The notes: generated by a model from the sequence alone, not told the origin. 64,000 nt of DNA from Nocardia sp. NBC_00403 (GCF_036046055.1 NZ_CP107939.1:7006001-7070000); one strand, 5' to 3'. Shown: positions 9,351 to 18,251, counted from the first letter of the stretch. Translations and numbers: made by a program.

Positions 9351-10187
9351 ATGAGGATCAACCGTGCGCTTCGAATCGGTGTCGGGGCGATCGCCCTGGC
9401 GCTGACCGCCGCAACCGCAGCCGCTTGTGGCGGAGGCGACAGCAAGACCGCCCTGGACAACGCCAAGGACGGCAAACTCACTGTCGGGATCAAGTTCGAC
9501 CAGCCCGGCCTGGGCCTGCGCAACAAGGACGGCTCCTACAGCGGGTTCGATATCGAGGTCGCCAAATACGTCGCCGGCAAGCTCGGCGTGAAGCCGGAAA
9601 GCATCACCTTCAAGGAAGCCCCGTCCGGCCAGCGCGAGACGCTGATCGAGAACGGACAGGTCGACTACATTGTCGCCACCTACTCGATCAACGACAAGCG
9701 CAAGGAGAAGGTCGACTTCGCCGGGCCCTACTACGTTGCGGGCCAGTCCCTGCTGGTGAAGGCCGACAACAGCAACATCAACGGCCCCGATGATCTGAAG
9801 GGGAAGAAGGTCTGCTCGGTGAAGGGCTCGACCCCCGCCCAGAACATCGAGAAGAACTACCCCGACACCCAGCTGCAGACCAACGACACCTACTCGCTGT
9901 GTCTCGAGGGCCTCTCGGCAGGTTCGTATGACGCGGTGACCACCGACGACATCATTCTGGCCGGTTATGCCGCGCAAAGTGCGGGCTCGTACAAGGTCGT
10001 CGGCAAGCCGTTCACCACGGAGAACTACGGCATCGGCGTGAAGAAGGGCGACAAGGAACTCCGCGACAAGGTCAACGACGCAATCGAGGCGATGATTGCG
10101 GACGGCTCTTGGAAGAAGGCGTTCGACACGACGGTCGGTGTCTCGGGCTACCAGGCCCCGACTCCGCCGACGGTGAACCGGTACTGA
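9351..10187 (+). CDS. gluB: glutamate-binding lipoprotein of the ABC importer (GluB type)
   Basis: 278 residues. A signal peptide ends in the lipobox region LTAATAAAC, so the mature protein is lipid-anchored at Cys26. The SBP_bac_3 fold follows: LTVGIKFDQPG, GFDIEVAKYVAGKLGV, the ligand-loop region VDYIVATYSINDKRKEKVDFAGPY, and the late GIGVKKGDKELRDKVNDAIEAM. AAGGAA precedes the ATG at 9351. It sits 48 bp after the ATPase gene, and a stem-loop follows before the permease genes. That spacing commonly lets the binding protein be made in excess. The ligand is inferred to be glutamate from operon type. Confidence 0.92.
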   Translation: MRINRALRIGVGAIALALTAATAAACGGGDSKTALDNAKDGKLTVGIKFDQPGLGLRNKDGSYSGFDIEVAKYVAGKLGVKPESITFKEAPSGQRETLIENGQVDYIVATYSINDKRKEKVDFAGPYYVAGQSLLVKADNSNINGPDDLKGKKVCSVKGSTPAQNIEKNYPDTQLQTNDTYSLCLEGLSAGSYDAVTTDDIILAGYAAQSAGSYKVVGKPFTTENYGIGVKKGDKELRDKVNDAIEAMIADGSWKKAFDTTVGVSGYQAPTPPTVNRY

Positions 10188-10198
10188 GATTGCTGACT

Positions 10199-10220
10199 GG
10201 GTGGTCCGGAAGGGCCACCC
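10199..10220 (+). terminator. intercistronic stem-loop between gluB and gluC
   Basis: GGGTGGTCC pairs with GGGCCACCC (one G-U pair) around a GGAA loop, giving a tight 9-bp stem with a GNRA-type tetraloop. There is no T-run, so it is more likely a 3' end stabiliser or partial attenuator raising gluB mRNA relative to the permease genes than a full terminator. Confidence 0.6.
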
Positions 10221-10336
10221 AATCGCTCTCGACGTGCTGAGGGATGGTTTCACCGTCGCTACAAGCCCTGCACATCGCGCGGCCAGGATGATCCCCGGCC
10301 TCGCGCACCGACCCCGATCGGAGGGACGGATCCGCC

Positions 10337-11011
10337 GTGTTCGACCTGATCTCGAGGTATGACGTCCTCGGAGCCTTCTGGGTGACCATCAAGCTGACCG
10401 CGTCGTCCGCGGTCCTTGCCCTGATCCTTGGCACATTTGTCGCCGCAATGCGCGTATCCCCCGTGCCGGTCGCCCGTTTCCTCGGCAGCGCCTACGTCAC
10501 CATCTTCCGCAACACCCCGCTCACGCTGATCATCGTGTTCTGCTCGCTGGGCCTCTATTCGACCATGGGCTGGAAGCTGGCACCAGAAGGCCCGAACTCG
10601 CTGGCGCAGAACAACTTCCGGTATGCGGTACTAGGACTCAGCATCTACACCGCGGCATTCGTCTGCGAATCGTTGCGCTCTGGCATCAACACCGTGCCGA
10701 TGGGCCAGTCGGAGGCAGGCCGCTCACTGGGCTTCAGCTTCACACAGAATCTGCGCATCGTGGTGTTGCCGCAAGCATTCCGCTCGGTCATCGCGCCGCT
10801 CGGCAGCGTACTGATCGCACTGACCAAGAACTCCACGATCGCCTCGGCGATCGGCGTCGCCGAGGCCGCGACTCTGATGGCCAAGATGAACGAGAACGAG
10901 GCCGCGCTGATCACTATCGGCGCCATCTTCGCGCTCGGCTTCGTGATCCTGACCCTGCCGACCGGCCTGCTGTTCGGCTGGCTCGCCAAGCGATTCGAGG
11001 TGGCCCGATGA
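10337..11011 (+). CDS. gluC: amino-acid ABC transporter permease (GluC type)
   Basis: 224 residues with about five membrane segments and the HisM/GlnP-type permease signature. The EAA loop region reads GQSEAGRSLGFSFTQNLRIVVLPQAFRSVIAPLGS, the ATPase docking motif. The early segment YVTIFRNTPLTLIIVFC is characteristic of glutamate/aspartate permeases. The start is a GTG at 10337 with GGAGGG about 11 nt upstream. Its stop overlaps the next permease start (ATGA), so the two subunits are translationally coupled and probably form a heterodimeric channel. Confidence 0.92.
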   Translation: MFDLISRYDVLGAFWVTIKLTASSAVLALILGTFVAAMRVSPVPVARFLGSAYVTIFRNTPLTLIIVFCSLGLYSTMGWKLAPEGPNSLAQNNFRYAVLGLSIYTAAFVCESLRSGINTVPMGQSEAGRSLGFSFTQNLRIVVLPQAFRSVIAPLGSVLIALTKNSTIASAIGVAEAATLMAKMNENEAALITIGAIFALGFVILTLPTGLLFGWLAKRFEVAR

Positions 11012-11907
11012 GTACCGGTGCTTCGGTTCTTTTCGACGCGCCGGGTCCCCGGGCGCGCATCCGCAACCAGATCTATTCCGTCATCGCCGTCATCGCCGTG
11101 TTGGCGATCGGCTGGGTGTTCTACCGCGGCTTCGCCGATAAGGGACAGTTCACCACGGAGAAGTGGAAGCCGTTCACAGAGGCCGACGTCTGGACGACCT
11201 ACCTGCTGCCCGGCCTGCGGGGCACCCTCGTCGCGGCGCTGCTCTCGATTGTGTTCGCGCTCGTGATCGGCATGATCTTCGGCATCCTCCGGCTGTCGGA
11301 GCACCGTCTGGTGCGGTGGGTGGCAGGGGCGATCGTCGAGGTGGCCCGGTCTATCCCCGTGCTGATCTTGATGATCTTCCTTTTCTACATCTTCTCCGAC
11401 TACAAGTTGTTCAAGGTCGATCAGCTCGCCCTCGCGGCCGTCGTGATCGCGCTGACCGTCTACAACGGCTCAGTTATCGCCGAGATCGTGCGCGCGGGCA
11501 TCAAGTCGCTACCGAAGGGGCAGACCGAGGCCGCAGTGGCACTGGGGCTGCGCAAGGGGCAGCTGATGCGGTTGATCCTGCTGCCGCAAGCGATCACCGC
11601 GATGCTTCCCGCATTGATCTCGCAAATGGTTGTCGCACTGAAGGATTCGGCGCTCGGCTACCAGATCACCTACCTCGAGATCGTGCGTCAGGGCTCGCAA
11701 CTCGGCGCGTCCGAACGGAATACGGTGCCCGCACTGATCGTCGTCGCGATCGTCATGATTCTGCTGAACAGCACGCTGACATTCGTGGCGAACAAGCTGG
11801 AGCAACGGTTGCGCTCGCGCAAACGGGCCAAGGGCGCAACGGTCCTCGCGGCCGACTCAGTCCTCACCGACGCCGCACCGGGCATGGATATCACGAAGAA
11901 GCCGTGA
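11008..11907 (+). CDS. gluD: amino-acid ABC transporter permease (GluD type)
   Basis: 299 residues, longer than GluC because of a cytoplasmic N-terminus and a basic C-terminal tail (RLRSRKRAKG). The membrane core begins LLPGLRGTLVAALLSIVFALVIGMIFG. The EAA loop reads GQTEAAVALGLRKGQLMRLILLPQAI. The ATG at 11008 overlaps the gluC stop. It is the last gene of the importer operon, followed 32 bp later by a GC-rich hairpin. Confidence 0.92.
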   Translation: MSTGASVLFDAPGPRARIRNQIYSVIAVIAVLAIGWVFYRGFADKGQFTTEKWKPFTEADVWTTYLLPGLRGTLVAALLSIVFALVIGMIFGILRLSEHRLVRWVAGAIVEVARSIPVLILMIFLFYIFSDYKLFKVDQLALAAVVIALTVYNGSVIAEIVRAGIKSLPKGQTEAAVALGLRKGQLMRLILLPQAITAMLPALISQMVVALKDSALGYQITYLEIVRQGSQLGASERNTVPALIVVAIVMILLNSTLTFVANKLEQRLRSRKRAKGATVLAADSVLTDAAPGMDITKKP

Positions 11908-11938
11908 GCCTCGACGCGACGGCATTAGACGAATAACT

Positions 11939-11961
11939 GGCCCGGACCCGAGGGCCGGGCC
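11939..11961 (+). terminator. GC-rich hairpin after the glutamate importer operon
   Basis: GGCCCGG and CCGGGCC form a perfect 7-bp stem; the inner CC/GG bases extend it, leaving a very short loop. There is no T-tract, as often in actinobacterial terminators. It lies 32 bp past the gluD stop and before the next gene's leader. Confidence 0.65.
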
Positions 11962-12180
11962 TGCGGGCGCTCGATGCGGTAATCCGCTCGAGCGCACCGC
12001 CATTCGAAGCGACGGGCGGCGAACCGAGCCGGGCACCCGCCACAAGCCCCCTCCCCTCCCGATTGCACTGAAGGCCGCACCTTTTCTCGGCATCCGCCCA
12101 CTCCAAGCGCTACATCCTCGACGGTAGGCACCGAAATCACCTACCTCCATACGGGCGGCATCCGACATAGAAGGGTCCAG

Positions 12181-12603
12181 ATGAGCGCCGCAACAACCGA
12201 AATCATCGCCCGCGCAGTCATCCGCGACGGCGATCGGCTGCTCGTGGCACGCGCACGCGGCAAGAAATGGGCGTTCCTACCCGGTGGCCATGTCAAGCCC
12301 GGAGAGCCTGTCGAGTCAGCCCTGGTCCGTGAACTGTTGGAAGAACTCGGAACGGCGAGCAGGATCCTCGGCCTCGTCGGTGTCGTCGAGCACGGATACG
12401 TCGACGACGAATCGACCACACGTCATGAGGTGAATCTGGTGTTCGCCGCTGAGGTGGACAGTTTCCCCGCCAGCCAGGAAGGTCACCTCGAATTCTTCTG
12501 GTTGCCGATAAACCAGCTGTCGACGACCGATCTGCGACCGAGCGCGTTGAAGGGCGTCATCGCCAGCGGTGCACAGTCGTTCTGGCACGGTTGGAACGGC
12601 TGA
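12181..12603 (+). CDS. NUDIX hydrolase
   Basis: 140 residues. The NUDIX box GGHVKPGEPVESALVRELLEELG fits G-x5-E-x7-R-E-x2-E-E-x-G. NUDIX enzymes split nucleoside diphosphates linked to another group, with Mg2+ bound by the box glutamates. The substrate cannot be read from sequence. The ATG at 12181 follows AAGGGTCC. It stands alone between the glu operon and recX, preceded by a 220-bp leader with no clear gene. Length is normal for a single-domain NUDIX protein. Confidence 0.9.
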   Translation: MSAATTEIIARAVIRDGDRLLVARARGKKWAFLPGGHVKPGEPVESALVRELLEELGTASRILGLVGVVEHGYVDDESTTRHEVNLVFAAEVDSFPASQEGHLEFFWLPINQLSTTDLRPSALKGVIASGAQSFWHGWNG

Positions 12604-12777
12604 GTATGGGATGTTCCGATCCGAAGGGAGACGGACCGGGATATGCAAACGAGTGCCAGGCCCGAGGGGCACCAGGCAACCGGTGAACCACCGAATCCAG
12701 TGGCGAGATTGTGGCCGGGACGACTTCGCCGAGGTCGCTGCGCGAGCTGCTGAGGGGGTACGGAGCAGCTGCCGGAG

Positions 12778-13710
12778 CTAGTCGATCGAGTCAGGAAGGT
12801 CTTCGATGTCGGAGGCTGTGCCGTGGCTTGCCAGTTCGGCTTTCACCACCTGGTAGGCGGTGGACTGGTTGTAGCCGCGGCGGGCGAGCATGCCGACGAG
12901 GCGGCGAATTGCTTTGTCGCGGTCCAGGTTTGCCGGCATCGAGCGGAGTTTGCGGCGAACCAGTTCGACGGCGCGGGATTCCTCGTCGTCCGAGGTGATG
13001 GCGTCCAAAGCGGGGGCGGCGTCGGACGGCGCGACGCCCTTGCGGCGGAGTTCTCGAGCAAGGGCCTGTTTGCCTTTACCGGAGAAGGTGTGGCGGGCGT
13101 GCACCCACTCTTCGGCGAAGGCGGCGTCATTGATGAGGTCGATCTCGGCGAGACGGTCCAGGGCGGCCTCGGTCACTTCGGGTGTGAATCCCTTGGCGGC
13201 CAAGCGTTGTGCGAGTTCTGCGCGGCTGCGGGCGCGGACGGCGAGCAGGCGCAGACTTGCGTCCTTTGCCTGCTCGACCGTCCCGCCCGGCGGGGTCGGT
13301 TCCGACGAGGACCGGTGCGCCCCGGCCTGTTTCGGCTCCGATCGACCCCGCTCGGATCCGGCCGCCACCGGATCCGCCTCCCATCGGCTTCCCGAACGAT
13401 CAGAATCGCCCGATGAGGTGGCTTTCGCCCGCCTACGCTTGGATGTGGACCCAGTCGAGCGCGCCCGCTGCGGTTCGAGCGCGCTCGACCAGCTTCCTCC
13501 TATGTCCGGATCGGCCGAACCACCTTCAGCCGACCGGAATCGCCCGAATCCGGACTCGTGCGGTCGCGATCCAGTGTTGACCGGATCAGCGGAACGGCCA
13601 GAAGCGGACAGGAGTTCGTGCAGCCGACGCCGCGTTTCGTTCACCGGGTCGGGCCGCGCCTCATCGGGCGCGGCCGGACCGGAACGTTGCGGTGTGCGTC
13701 GGCCGTTCAT
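12778..13710 (-). CDS. recX: recombination regulator RecX with long disordered N-terminus
   Basis: 310 residues against about 170 in mycobacteria. The C-terminal about 165 residues are RecX: KDASLRLLAVRARSRAELAQRL, AALDRLAEIDLINDAAFAEEWV, and the C-terminal repeat MLARRGYNQSTAYQVVKAEL. RecX binds inside RecA filaments and limits them. The first about 140 residues are Ser/Arg/Gly/Pro-rich with recurring Ala/Pro-Asp-Pro motifs (ADPVNTGS, ADPDIGGS, ADPVAAGS) and are probably unstructured. The ATG at 13710 is 4 nt after the recA stop, so the genes are cotranscribed. A later start for the core cannot be excluded. Confidence 0.88.
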   Translation of the reverse strand: MNGRRTPQRSGPAAPDEARPDPVNETRRRLHELLSASGRSADPVNTGSRPHESGFGRFRSAEGGSADPDIGGSWSSALEPQRARSTGSTSKRRRAKATSSGDSDRSGSRWEADPVAAGSERGRSEPKQAGAHRSSSEPTPPGGTVEQAKDASLRLLAVRARSRAELAQRLAAKGFTPEVTEAALDRLAEIDLINDAAFAEEWVHARHTFSGKGKQALARELRRKGVAPSDAAPALDAITSDDEESRAVELVRRKLRSMPANLDRDKAIRRLVGMLARRGYNQSTAYQVVKAELASHGTASDIEDLPDSID

Positions 13711-13714
13711 CGGA

Positions 13715-14761
13715 TCAGAAATCGGCGGGCACCTCGGCGACCGCATCGGCTGCGGTCACATCGGCGCCGATGCCGAGCTTTTCCTTGATCTTCTTCTCGA
13801 TCTCGTCGCGGATATCGGTGTTCTCCAGCAGGAACTTGCGGGCATTCTCCTTGCCCTGACCCAGCTGGTCACCGTCGTAGGTGTACCAGGATCCGGACTT
13901 ACGAACGAAGCCGTGCTCGACACCCATGTCGATGAGCGAGCCTTCCTTGCTGATGCCGAAGCCGTACAGGATGTCGAACTCGGCCTGCTTGAACGGCGGC
14001 GACACCTTGTTCTTGACCACCTTGACGCGGGTGCGGTTGCCCACCGCGTCGCTGCCGTCCTTGAGTGTCTCGATGCGGCGCACATCCAGGCGCACCGAGG
14101 CGTAGAACTTCAGCGCCTTACCACCCGTGGTGGTTTCGGGGGAACCGAACATCACGCCGATCTTCTCGCGCAGCTGGTTGATGAAGATGGCGGTGGTACC
14201 CGTGTTGCTCATCGCACCGGTCATCTTGCGCAGCGCCTGGCTCATCAGACGGGCCTGCAGACCGACGTGGCTGTCACCCATCTCGCCCTCGATCTCGGCG
14301 CGCGGCACCAGCGCGGCCACCGAGTCGATGACGATGATGTCCAGCGCGCCGGAGCGGACCAGCATGTCGGCGATTTCCAGGGCCTGCTCACCGGTGTCCG
14401 GCTGCGAGACGAGCAGGGCGTCGGTATCGACGCCGAGCTTGCGGGCGTACTCGGGATCGAGGGCGTGCTCGGCGTCGATGAAGGCCGCGACACCGCCCGC
14501 CGCCTGCGCGTTGGCCACCGCGTGCAACGCGACGGTCGTCTTGCCCGAAGATTCCGGGCCGTAGATCTCCACGACACGACCGCGCGGCAACCCACCGATA
14601 CCGAGGGCCACATCCAGCGCGATGGAACCGGTCGGGATCACCGAGATGGGCTGGCGGGCCTCCTCGCCGAGACGCATGACCGCGCCCTTGCCGAAGCTCT
14701 TCTCCACCTGAGCCAACGCCATCTCGAGCGCCTTGTCGCGGTCATACGCCTGTGGTGCCAT
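13715..14761 (-). CDS. recA: recombinase RecA
   Basis: 348 residues, the normal length. It contains Walker [10 protein letters not shown] (68-76), the helical [15 protein letters not shown] region, Walker [20 protein letters not shown], the L2-loop region [28 protein letters not shown] and an acidic C-terminus. No intein is present, unlike M. tuberculosis recA. RecA catalyses strand exchange and promotes LexA self-cleavage. The ATG at 14761 is preceded by AAAAGGGGATCAGGAC. The frame extends to 14833, but that stretch is the promoter. Two DNA-damage control elements lie just upstream. Confidence 0.98.
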   Translation of the reverse strand: MAPQAYDRDKALEMALAQVEKSFGKGAVMRLGEEARQPISVIPTGSIALDVALGIGGLPRGRVVEIYGPESSGKTTVALHAVANAQAAGGVAAFIDAEHALDPEYARKLGVDTDALLVSQPDTGEQALEIADMLVRSGALDIIVIDSVAALVPRAEIEGEMGDSHVGLQARLMSQALRKMTGAMSNTGTTAIFINQLREKIGVMFGSPETTTGGKALKFYASVRLDVRRIETLKDGSDAVGNRTRVKVVKNKVSPPFKQAEFDILYGFGISKEGSLIDMGVEHGFVRKSGSWYTYDGDQLGQGKENARKFLLENTDIRDEIEKKIKEKLGIGADVTAADAVAEVPADF

Positions 14762-14810
14762 GTCCTGATCCCCTTTTCGCCGGGTAAGTCTTCGTTCTTG
14801 GTTGGCGCCC

Positions 14811-14833
14811 ACATTAGAGGGCGGCACCGACAA
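14811..14833 (-). promoter_or_regulatory. PafBC/RecA-NDp-type promoter of recA
   Basis: On the minus strand, TTGTCGGTG is followed by exactly 8 nt and TAATGT, fitting the mycobacterial LexA-independent damage promoter consensus TTGTCRGTG-N8-TANNNT. It lies 50 bp upstream of the recA ATG. In mycobacteria such promoters are activated by PafBC after DNA damage. Confidence 0.85.
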
Positions 14834-14852
14834 GTTCTGACGCCAACATTAG

Positions 14853-14868
14853 ACGAACAGATGTTCGA
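14853..14868. promoter_or_regulatory. SOS (LexA) box upstream of recA
   Basis: ACGAACAGATGTTCGA matches the actinobacterial LexA palindrome TCGAAC-N4-GTTCGA at all but the first base. It lies about 90 bp upstream of recA and just upstream of the PafBC-type promoter, giving recA dual control. Confidence 0.9.
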
Positions 14869-14977
14869 GTCAAGCGACGCGCCCGGTAACACGCGAACCG
14901 GCTTTCCCGCCCCTGGCAACCGGCCCGTTAAGCGAGGTCGAGCCGTGACGGAGCCGCCGAACATCGACGTGATCCGA

Positions 14978-16000
14978 TCACCGCACCAAGGAAATCCGAT
15001 CACTGTCCAGCAGCGTCTGCGCCTGCTTGAAGACCCGCAGCGCGGGCGTGACCTCGACGTCGGTGATTCCGTCGAGGGGGCCGAGCCGCTGCGTGACATA
15101 GCGGTAGAGGTGTGCAGTATCGCTACACACGATCGAAACCATCAGATTGGTAGGCCCGGTGGTCGCGGCGACGAACACGGTTTCCGGGTGCGCCGCGATC
15201 GCGGCACCCGTCGCCTCGAGGTCGGCGGGCCGGGTGCGCAACCACAGCGCTGCCCGCACGGCATATCCCATCCGCTCGATCGCGAAGTCGAGGTCGAAAT
15301 ACAGCACCCTGGATTCGACGAGTTCGGCCATCCGGCGGGCCACTCGCGTTGCAGTCCAGCCGATTTCGGCGGCAATCTGTGCGTACGGCGCGCGGCCGTC
15401 GCGGCCGAGAATCATCAGCATCGCCTCGTCCTGCGCCGAGAAGTCGACCGGAGCCTCCGGCCCGACGTGGTCGGCCGTCGATCCTCGCGGACCGAGTTGG
15501 CGCAACTGGGCCCGGGTCAGCAGGTGACTGTAATGCGGCCAATCCTCCGCGAGCGGGAACCGGTGGATCACCTCGTGCGCGATCAGCCCGGTCACCTGAC
15601 TGGCCTGGGGCAGTGTGTGCAGCAACAGTCTGTCGCGACGCTCGGCGGAGCGTGGCCGGCTCACACAGGTCACCTCGGACCCGGTGGACAGCAAGGTGAC
15701 CCAGCTCAGATCGGGGAACCTGGCCAGCGATTCGGCCAGCCGCACCGCCTTGTCCGGTGTCGACCGGAGCCGGATCACCCAGCGGGCGTGCCCGAGCGGC
15801 ACCGCGTTCACCTGGCCCGACACATGCAGGATGCCGCGTTGACGCAGTGACCGATAGCGGCGCGCGACGGTCTGTTCCGACACTCCGAGGATGACGCCCA
15901 GCTTGGCGAACGCGATTCTGGCGTCGGTCACCAGTGCGTACACGATCTGCTTGTCGAGCACATCCAGCAGGGAGGATTCCTGCGCCTCTTCGAGCTGCAC
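14978..16000 (-). CDS. tandem Lrp/AsnC-type transcriptional regulator
   Basis: 340 residues, twice the usual Lrp length, with two full modules. Module one has the HTH LDKQIVYALVTDARIAFAKLGVILGVSEQTVARRYRSL and its ligand-binding half. Module two starts near residue 190 with DEAMLMILGRDGRAPYAQIAAEIGWTATRVARRMAEL, followed by a second RAM-like domain. Such fused regulators probably form a pseudo-octamer with half the usual subunits. It is divergent from the MFS pump gene at 16097 with under 100 bp between them, so the pump is its likely target. The effector is unknown. Confidence 0.88.
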   Translation of the reverse strand: MQLEEAQESSLLDVLDKQIVYALVTDARIAFAKLGVILGVSEQTVARRYRSLRQRGILHVSGQVNAVPLGHARWVIRLRSTPDKAVRLAESLARFPDLSWVTLLSTGSEVTCVSRPRSAERRDRLLLHTLPQASQVTGLIAHEVIHRFPLAEDWPHYSHLLTRAQLRQLGPRGSTADHVGPEAPVDFSAQDEAMLMILGRDGRAPYAQIAAEIGWTATRVARRMAELVESRVLYFDLDFAIERMGYAVRAALWLRTRPADLEATGAAIAAHPETVFVAATTGPTNLMVSIVCSDTAHLYRYVTQRLGPLDGITDVEVTPALRVFKQAQTLLDSDRISLVR

Positions 16001-16026
16001 CGGAGGAATCTATCGCAGAGAGCGGT

Positions 16027-16034
16027 ATAGCTAT
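16027..16034. promoter_or_regulatory. candidate Lrp-type operator in the lrp/MFS divergent promoter
   Basis: The palindrome ATAGCTAT sits in an unusually AT-rich patch (TATCGCAGAGAGCGGTATAGC, 16012 onward) midway between the two divergent starts. AT-rich, weakly conserved dyads are usual for Lrp/AsnC proteins. The assignment is inference. Confidence 0.35.
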
Positions 16035-16096
16035 GAGGATATCGCCGGTTGTCGCACGCTGGGCGTCGAAATCGTTCGCACCCTTGGAGGCTTCCT

Positions 16097-17509
16097 GTGA
16101 AGAAATGGCTCCCCTTGTTCGCCGCGTGCCTCGGCACGCTGATGCTGCTCATCGACGTCACCATCGTCAATGTCGCACTCCCCGACATCGCCGCCGATCT
16201 CGGCACCGGCCTGTCCGGCTTGCAGTGGGTGGTCGACGGCTACGCGCTGGCACTGGCGGCACTGCTGCTGATACTCGGCTCGCTGGCCGACCGAGTCGGC
16301 GCGAAACGGACGTATCTGGCCGGGCTCGCAGTGTTCGCCGTCGCGTCCCTCGTGTGCGGGATCGCGCAGTCCGCATCGAGTTTGATTGCGGCACGGGCAC
16401 TTCAGGGCCTCGGCGGCGCGGCCATGTTCGCCACCACGCTGTCGCTGTTGCACGCGACCTACACCGGCCGCGATCGTGGTGTTGCCTTCGGCATTTGGGG
16501 CGCGGTCTCCGGTGCGGCGGCAGGCCTCGGCGTCGTACTCGGCGGCGCGCTGACCGACGCGTTCTCGTGGCGCTGGATCTTCTTCGTCAATCTGCCGATC
16601 GCGGTGGTGGCAATCGCCTTGACCGCCCTCGTGTTTCCACAGTCGATGCGGCGGGCCGATCGCGCGGTGGATCTGCTCGGCATGCTGACCTTCGCGACCG
16701 CCGCAACCGGAGCGACCTATGGTGTCATCCGCGGCGGTGAGCACGGTTGGACCGACGGTCCCGCGCTGTCGGCGCTGGTGCTCGGCGGCGCGGCGCTGCT
16801 GGCCTTCTGGCTCGTCGAATCCCGTAGCGCGGCACCGATGTTCCCGCTGGCGCTGCTGCGAAACCGCGATTTCGGCGGCACCCTCATCGGGGCGAGCGGA
16901 CAGACCTTCGCGGCTTTCGCGGCAACACCGCTGATCTCGCTGTGGCTGCAGCAGCAGTTGCAGATGACCCCGCTGCACGCGGGCCTGGCAATGTTGCCGA
17001 TGGCCGCGACCGCGTTCGTGGTCGCGGGAGTGTTCGGGCGACTGCTGCACGACACGGCGCCGAAGTGGACGATCGGGGTCGGGCTCGTCGTCGTCGGCAT
17101 CGGCGCCGGACTGCTCACCCTGATCGACACCGGATCATCCTGGAGCGCACTGTTGCCCGGGTTCATAGTGATCGGTGCCGGGATCGGCGTCAACGCACCG
17201 GCATTGGTCGCCGTCGGCATGGCCGCGGTGCCGCCGCAGCAGGGCGGCACGGCCGCGGGCGCGGTCAATACGGCGCGGCAGCTTGGGCTCGCGCTCGGAG
17301 TCGCGGTGCTGGGCACCGTGTTCCGCGAGGTCGCCGACGCCGATCAGCGGATGACACCGGCGCAGTTCGTCGATGGGCTCGACGCGGCCCTCCAGGTGGC
17401 GGCCGTCGTCGGCATCGCATTCGGACTGATCGCGTTCGCCCTGTTCCACCGGCAGCGCACGGTTGCCGGGGCAGAGCGGGGCGATCGCACGGCAGTCGCC
17501 GCACGGTAG
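16097..17509 (+). CDS. MFS drug exporter, DHA2/EmrB type (14 TM)
   Basis: 470 residues with about 14 hydrophobic segments. The DHA2 signature in the first helices reads LIDVTIVNVALPDIAADLG, followed by LQWVVDGYALALAALLLILGSLADRVGAKR (motif A) and the motif C-like GAVSGAAAGLGVVLGGALTDAFSWRWIFFVNLP. It probably exports hydrophobic or cationic compounds by proton antiport. I chose the GTG at 16097 because GGAGG lies 6 nt upstream and the protein then starts at the first helix (KKWLPLFAACLGTLML); the frame is open to 16049. It is divergent from the double Lrp regulator and followed by a strong terminator. Confidence 0.92.
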   Translation: MKKWLPLFAACLGTLMLLIDVTIVNVALPDIAADLGTGLSGLQWVVDGYALALAALLLILGSLADRVGAKRTYLAGLAVFAVASLVCGIAQSASSLIAARALQGLGGAAMFATTLSLLHATYTGRDRGVAFGIWGAVSGAAAGLGVVLGGALTDAFSWRWIFFVNLPIAVVAIALTALVFPQSMRRADRAVDLLGMLTFATAATGATYGVIRGGEHGWTDGPALSALVLGGAALLAFWLVESRSAAPMFPLALLRNRDFGGTLIGASGQTFAAFAATPLISLWLQQQLQMTPLHAGLAMLPMAATAFVVAGVFGRLLHDTAPKWTIGVGLVVVGIGAGLLTLIDTGSSWSALLPGFIVIGAGIGVNAPALVAVGMAAVPPQQGGTAAGAVNTARQLGLALGVAVLGTVFREVADADQRMTPAQFVDGLDAALQVAAVVGIAFGLIAFALFHRQRTVAGAERGDRTAVAAR

Positions 17510-17524
17510 CCTGCTGGTGCAGGA

Positions 17525-17560
17525 GGCGTGATCGAGCCCGCAGCTCCCGATCACGCCTTT
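17525..17560 (+). terminator. Rho-independent terminator after the MFS gene
   Basis: GGCGTGATCG and CGATCACGCC form a perfect 10-bp stem around a 13-nt loop, followed by TTT. It is 15 bp past the MFS stop and lies between convergent genes. Confidence 0.85.
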
Positions 17561-17721
17561 CCCGGTAGTCATTCGATCGAGCGAGCATGGCAGCCAGGGG
17601 CCAGTGCCGCGATCCGCTCGACGGTCGTCCTCGGCACTATCGCCGCGTTCCGACCTGATCTCGTCAGCGTCGACAAACGCTGCCGCGCATCAGATTTCGA
17701 TGCACCACGGTCTCGTGACTG

Positions 17722-18171
17722 CTACTGCTGCGGCTGGACCGAGTCGTCGCCTTCTTTCCGTGGGCCGAAAATGCGGCGATCGGATTCGCCGATGCGGACA
17801 TCGTTGATACTCGCCTCGCGGCGCGACATCAGGCCTTCGGGGGTGAACTCCCACTGCTCGTTACCGTAGCTGCGCCACCACTGGCCCGACTCGTCGTGCC
17901 ATTCGTACTGGAAGCGGACCGCGATGCGGTTGTCTTCGAAGGCCCACAGGTCCTTGCGCAGCGCATAGCCGTTCTCGACGGACCACTTCCTGGTGAGGAA
18001 CTCCACGATCGCCGCGCGGCCGGTGAAGAACTCGTCGCGATTGCGCCACACCGAGTCCTCGGTGTACGCGGCGGCGACGCGCTCCGGATCGCGTGTGTTC
18101 CAGGCATTTTCGGCGGCACGGACCTTGACCTCGACGGATTCGCGATCGAAGGGTGGTAGTGGGGGTCGCAT
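17722..18171 (-). CDS. NTF2/SnoaL-like protein (DUF1348 family)
   Basis: 149 residues. An N-terminal helix ([18 protein letters not shown]) is followed by the strongly conserved DUF1348 run [24 protein letters not shown], then [34 protein letters not shown] and [14 protein letters not shown]2-like folds have a conical pocket; this subfamily has no settled enzymatic role. The ATG at 18171 is preceded by AAGGAG (in TCGAGGAAGGAGTCGTC). It is divergent from the CGNR regulator at 18364, so the two may be a regulator-target pair. Confidence 0.9.
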   Translation of the reverse strand: MRPPLPPFDRESVEVKVRAAENAWNTRDPERVAAAYTEDSVWRNRDEFFTGRAAIVEFLTRKWSVENGYALRKDLWAFEDNRIAVRFQYEWHDESGQWWRSYGNEQWEFTPEGLMSRREASINDVRIGESDRRIFGPRKEGDDSVQPQQ

Positions 18172-18251
18172 GACGACTCCTTCCTCGAGTGTTGACTGCC
18201 GTGGGTATCGCGATCTCCCCGGAAATGTTCAACCGCTATTCCTTGTTTGAT

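Noticed and set aside
8481..10253. 590-codon minus-strand frame antisense to gluA-gluB
   Set aside because: The plus strand encodes complete ABC ATPase and lipoprotein sequences; the antisense frame shows only complement-derived repeats.
14762..14833. 24-codon N-terminal extension of RecA
   Set aside because: The stretch contains the ribosome binding site and the PafBC-type promoter; RecA homologues start at MAPQ-like sequence.
12890..15850. 986-codon plus-strand frame across recX, recA and the Lrp gene
   Set aside because: It is the antisense shadow of three well-identified genes, with low-complexity composition and no motif.
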